This document shows positions 51,778-54,133 of a stretch of 54,133 bases of DNA, piece after piece; the first letter of the stretch is position 1; the number at the start of each line of letters is the position of its first letter. Both the position numbers and the translations under genes were made by a program. The stretch is taken from positions 1 through 54,133 of the forward strand of contig JAFZNK010000107.1 in assembly GCA_017550965.1 (NCBI GenBank), given 5' to 3'. Source of the DNA: Thermoguttaceae bacterium. GTDB taxonomy: Bacteria; Planctomycetota; Planctomycetia; Pirellulales; Thermoguttaceae. Under the pieces are notes generated by a model. It was not told the origin of the DNA. It did not search any database and saw only the letters and a list, made by a program, of their open reading frames with translations.

Positions 51778-52956
51778 TCATCTCCGCGCGGAAGCGCGAA
51801 CCGGGAATCCGCCGTCGGACAAGCCGGCGACAATTTCCCGCGACAGGCGCTCGTCGTCCCAAAGCGCGAGAATCGCGTCGAGCCAGGGGCGGAGTTCCTC
51901 AAGCGTCGGATCCTTCCCGCCCGTCGGCGTAAATCGCCTGGGAATCGGAAGTTTAACGCTCGAATCAGCGACAAGTTCCGCGAGCGCCCCTCGATCCGAC
52001 GCGACGACGGGAACGCCGTTCATCGCCGCTTCGACGACGACGCGCCCGAAAGTTTCCTCGACCAGCGACGGCGCGATCAACAGTTTCGTTACCGCGTAGA
52101 ACTCGCGAGGCTCCGCGACGTTTCGCATAACCTCGACGTTGGTCAGTTCGTCCCGAACGCGTCGCGGAACGAGATCGCGCCATTGCGACCGCCCTTCCAC
52201 GATCAGAATCGGAATATCGGGCCGCGTTTCGCGCAACGTCCGCGCTATTCCGACGAACCAGTAGAGCCCTTTTTCAACGGTCGGATTGACAAACGTGAGA
52301 TATTGCGGGGTTCTCTCTTTGGCGACGACGGTCTCCTCCTCAATCAGCGGCGGAACGACGACCGAGTCGACGTCCAAGGCGTCGAGATAATACCTTCTCG
52401 CAAACTCAGAGGGAACGACGACTTTGTCGAACGCCAAAAACAAATCGCGCTTACTGTACGCCAGATTGTATAACAGAAAAACCGACGCGCCGCCGTTGGC
52501 TTTTGCGCGTTTGGCGGAAAGAATGAGACGAGGATCGCCCCCGTAGGTCGCAAAAACGTCGGGACGCAACGCGTCGAGCTTCTTGTTCAGAAAATGGAAG
52601 AACAGCCGATTGGAAATCGACTTCATCGGAAAGAACTTGCTCGACGCGCGAAAAGAATCTTCCGCAAGAAGAAACGAGGCGTTAATCCCCGAATCGTCGA
52701 ACTCGACCAAACGAAACGAACAGGGTTCCGCGCCGTCTTTTAATCGGAGTTCCGTAACTTTGACTGGCGAACCGATGCTTTTTAGCAGACGAAAGAACGC
52801 GCGTTCGTTCATTTGGGGGTCGTCGAAGTACGTTCCGCATAAAACGTCGACTTGCTCGCCTTGGCGAACTAAAGCGCGGAGCGCCGATCTCGTCGAAATC
52901 GCCGCTCCGCTGGCATAGTCTAAATAGCTGTGAGGGGAAGAGAAAAGATAACGCAT
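51778..52956 (-). CDS. GT4-family glycosyltransferase
   Basis: The 392-aa GT-B fold enzyme transfers a sugar from a nucleotide sugar to an acceptor. The C-terminal domain has YLTFVNPTVEKGLYWFVGIA (the donor-domain start), ILIVEGRSQWRDL, and the family motif PSLVEETFGRVVVEAAMNGV followed by PVVASDRGAL, which contains the Glu-x7-Glu pair. The N-terminal acceptor domain starts MRYLFSSPHSYLDYASGAA with the usual glycine-rich loop. Donor and acceptor are unknown. It is convergent with the WecA-like gene and may act on the same glycan, but this is only positional. Confidence 0.88.
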   Translation of the reverse strand: MRYLFSSPHSYLDYASGAAISTRSALRALVRQGEQVDVLCGTYFDDPQMNERAFFRLLKSIGSPVKVTELRLKDGAEPCSFRLVEFDDSGINASFLLAEDSFRASSKFFPMKSISNRLFFHFLNKKLDALRPDVFATYGGDPRLILSAKRAKANGGASVFLLYNLAYSKRDLFLAFDKVVVPSEFARRYYLDALDVDSVVVPPLIEEETVVAKERTPQYLTFVNPTVEKGLYWFVGIARTLRETRPDIPILIVEGRSQWRDLVPRRVRDELTNVEVMRNVAEPREFYAVTKLLIAPSLVEETFGRVVVEAAMNGVPVVASDRGALAELVADSSVKLPIPRRFTPTGGKDPTLEELRPWLDAILALWDDERLSREIVAGLSDGGFPVRASARR

Positions 52957-52979
52957 GGCAAGTTGTAGTAACGTTTACT

Positions 52980-53744
52980 TTATTCGCATCTTTCTTCGTA
53001 ATTCTCCTCTTTATTGAAAGTTCCGTCTCGATTCCACGTTTTGATTTTTGTTACCGTCTTAGACGGATAATACTCTTGAACGGTTGGCGAAACGCCTATC
53101 AGCGTCGCATATACTGTCATATAAAACTTTTCGGAATCAAAATCGTATTTTTCATACGAGAGTTTACTCAGTATCCCGTCGTTATTGAATTCCAGAAGAA
53201 TCGCCGTCTTATTTCTAAAATCTAATTTTCTTAAAGAAACGACGTCTCCTTCTTTCCACAACCCGTTCCTTTCTTCTGAACAGGTCTGTCGAACGATCTC
53301 AATAAAACCGTTCCCGTTAAACAGCAAGATATATTCGTCATTGTTTTTCTGAATTTCTGAAGGAATCTTCCGTTTTTCGACAACGCTTCTGTCTCGAAAA
53401 CTTAATCCCGAAAATCTCATTAAAACAGGAATCAGAAGGGAAGGGTCAGCCCCAAAGACAATTTCTGAGTAAGGATCGCATTTGTTAAGGACCTCGTCGA
53501 CATTTTTAGATTTTGTTAGAATATTGACGATATTACTGAGAGCCTGTACAACCGTCTTTTCATGTCCATCGAGTCCTTCTGCGGGAAGTTTGATTTCAGA
53601 AAGGGCAAGAAAACCTTCGGAAACTTGACCCTCAACTTCAGTTTTTTCGTCATTCGAAAACGTGAAAGAGACGACTACAAACAGTGATAAAAAAATACAA
53701 GGGATTGTCAATACTCTGTTTTTGTCCATCATTCTCATCATCAT
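52980..53744 (-). CDS. hypothetical exported protein
   Basis: I do not recognise this 254-aa protein. It has a Sec-type signal (LTIPCIFLSLFVVVSFTFS). The first ATGs (MMMRMM) are close together; MDKNRVLT is an equally good start. The remainder is a beta-rich fold, rich in Lys and Asn, and of lower GC than the neighbouring genes. Its C-terminal ~85 residues (from SLRKLDFRNKTAILLEFNND) align with the partial protein just upstream, so the two are diverged tandem paralogues. The composition suggests acquired DNA. Confidence 0.7.
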   Translation of the reverse strand: MMMRMMDKNRVLTIPCIFLSLFVVVSFTFSNDEKTEVEGQVSEGFLALSEIKLPAEGLDGHEKTVVQALSNIVNILTKSKNVDEVLNKCDPYSEIVFGADPSLLIPVLMRFSGLSFRDRSVVEKRKIPSEIQKNNDEYILLFNGNGFIEIVRQTCSEERNGLWKEGDVVSLRKLDFRNKTAILLEFNNDGILSKLSYEKYDFDSEKFYMTVYATLIGVSPTVQEYYPSKTVTKIKTWNRDGTFNKEENYEERCE

Positions 53745-53780
53745 TATCTCGTCGATTATCGGGATTGCAAAAATCTATTT

Positions 53781-54133
53781 TTATAGATCCAGTTTGTAAA
53801 ACTTTGGCGTTTCAATAATTTGATCTTCCGTTAGTCGTCCTTCTGAATCCCAAGTCCGAAAACGATCGACGCCACTTTTAACGTAAAAAAAACGAAAAAA
53901 ATCTTGTGGTATTATCGTTTGCGTTGTTATTTTTTCAGTAAATTCCTCTACCTCGCAATCATATTTTACATAGGAGAAACTTTTTAAAGTTCCATCATAA
54001 CGAAAAAAAAGAAGAACCCCTGTTTGAGTATTACAGTTAAAAGTTCTTATACTTGACACTTCATTACCTCGCCAATGATCGCTATGATCAATCAATCCTG
54101 GAGGCCAGTCAAAGAAAAAACTATTACGGTACC
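53781..54133 (-). CDS. hypothetical protein, paralogue of the preceding gene, 5' end outside the window
   Basis: The frame is open up to the window edge; a TTG at 54093-54095 is only an internal codon. About 117 residues are visible. They match the tail of the adjacent protein: TGVLLFFRYDGTLKSFSYVK against TAILLEFNNDGILSKLSYEK, and DRFRTWDSEGRLTED against TKIKTWNRDGTFNKE. It has the same low GC. The function is unknown. It lies 36 bp upstream of its paralogue on the same strand. Confidence 0.65.
   Translation of the reverse strand, partial: YRNSFFFDWPPGLIDHSDHWRGNEVSSIRTFNCNTQTGVLLFFRYDGTLKSFSYVKYDCEVEEFTEKITTQTIIPQDFFRFFYVKSGVDRFRTWDSEGRLTEDQIIETPKFYKLDL

Noticed and set aside
1..54133. tRNA, rRNA, insertion sequences, prophage genes
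   Set aside because: No GTTCGAATC-type T-loop with flanking stems outside genes, no transposase or integrase motif, and no phage structural gene was found by reading both strands.

Overview
The window looks like chromosomal DNA of a planctomycete. The evidence is two large secreted proteins that resemble the hydrazine synthase alpha subunit and carry paired CxxCH haem motifs, a family common in non-anammox Planctomycetota. There is also a Tat-exported Gfo/Idh/MocA oxidoreductase, several other Tat or Sec substrates, a TPR protein, and GC-rich codon use (gcg, gac, gtc, cgc) with AT-rich intergenic DNA. No rRNA, tRNA, insertion sequence, prophage or CRISPR array was seen.

Layout: 1-2100 holds the end of a TPR protein and a small orphan. 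2111-12853 is a defence island. It has a RloA/RloB-type ATPase-nuclease pair, a GNAT acetyltransferase, a block of 32-bp tandem repeats, and a complete type I restriction-modification operon in the order hsdM-hsdS-hsdR. An AT-rich control region upstream of hsdM carries two copies of a 20-bp palindrome. 13372-19910 is housekeeping: rpmB, an exported oxidoreductase, an SppA-type protease, and a dnaA whose linker contains three AT-hook motifs. 20051-26216 on the minus strand carries rpsR and the arginine genes argB-argD-argF followed by pheT.

26562-34002 has a GAF protein, an exported beta-propeller protein with an acidic repeat tail, a secreted TIM-barrel hydrolase-like protein, and an AlbA_2/Schlafen-type regulator with a 12-bp minisatellite in its linker. 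34064-44124 on the minus strand may form a redox or sulfur cluster. It contains a four-module CoA-disulfide reductase/rhodanese/TusA/DsrE fusion, two hydrazine-synthase-alpha-like dihaem proteins, and between them a membrane-anchored caspase-fold protein in which the expected catalytic His is Arg. 44484-51545 on the plus strand carries an NlpC/P60 peptidase and a Tat-exported dipeptide epimerase (a murein-peptide pair), a Tat metallophosphatase, epmA, an acidic orphan, and a WecA/TagO-like transferase. A GT4 glycosyltransferase and two related low-GC orphans close the window.

The observations most worth following are the AT-hook DnaA, the pseudocaspase between the two dihaem proteins, the paired palindromes upstream of hsdM, the repeated CGTGAA sites at rloA, and an intergenic repeat family present near both ends of the window (5.3-5.6 kb and 51.5-51.8 kb). 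All assignments come from reading motifs by eye; no database search was run.
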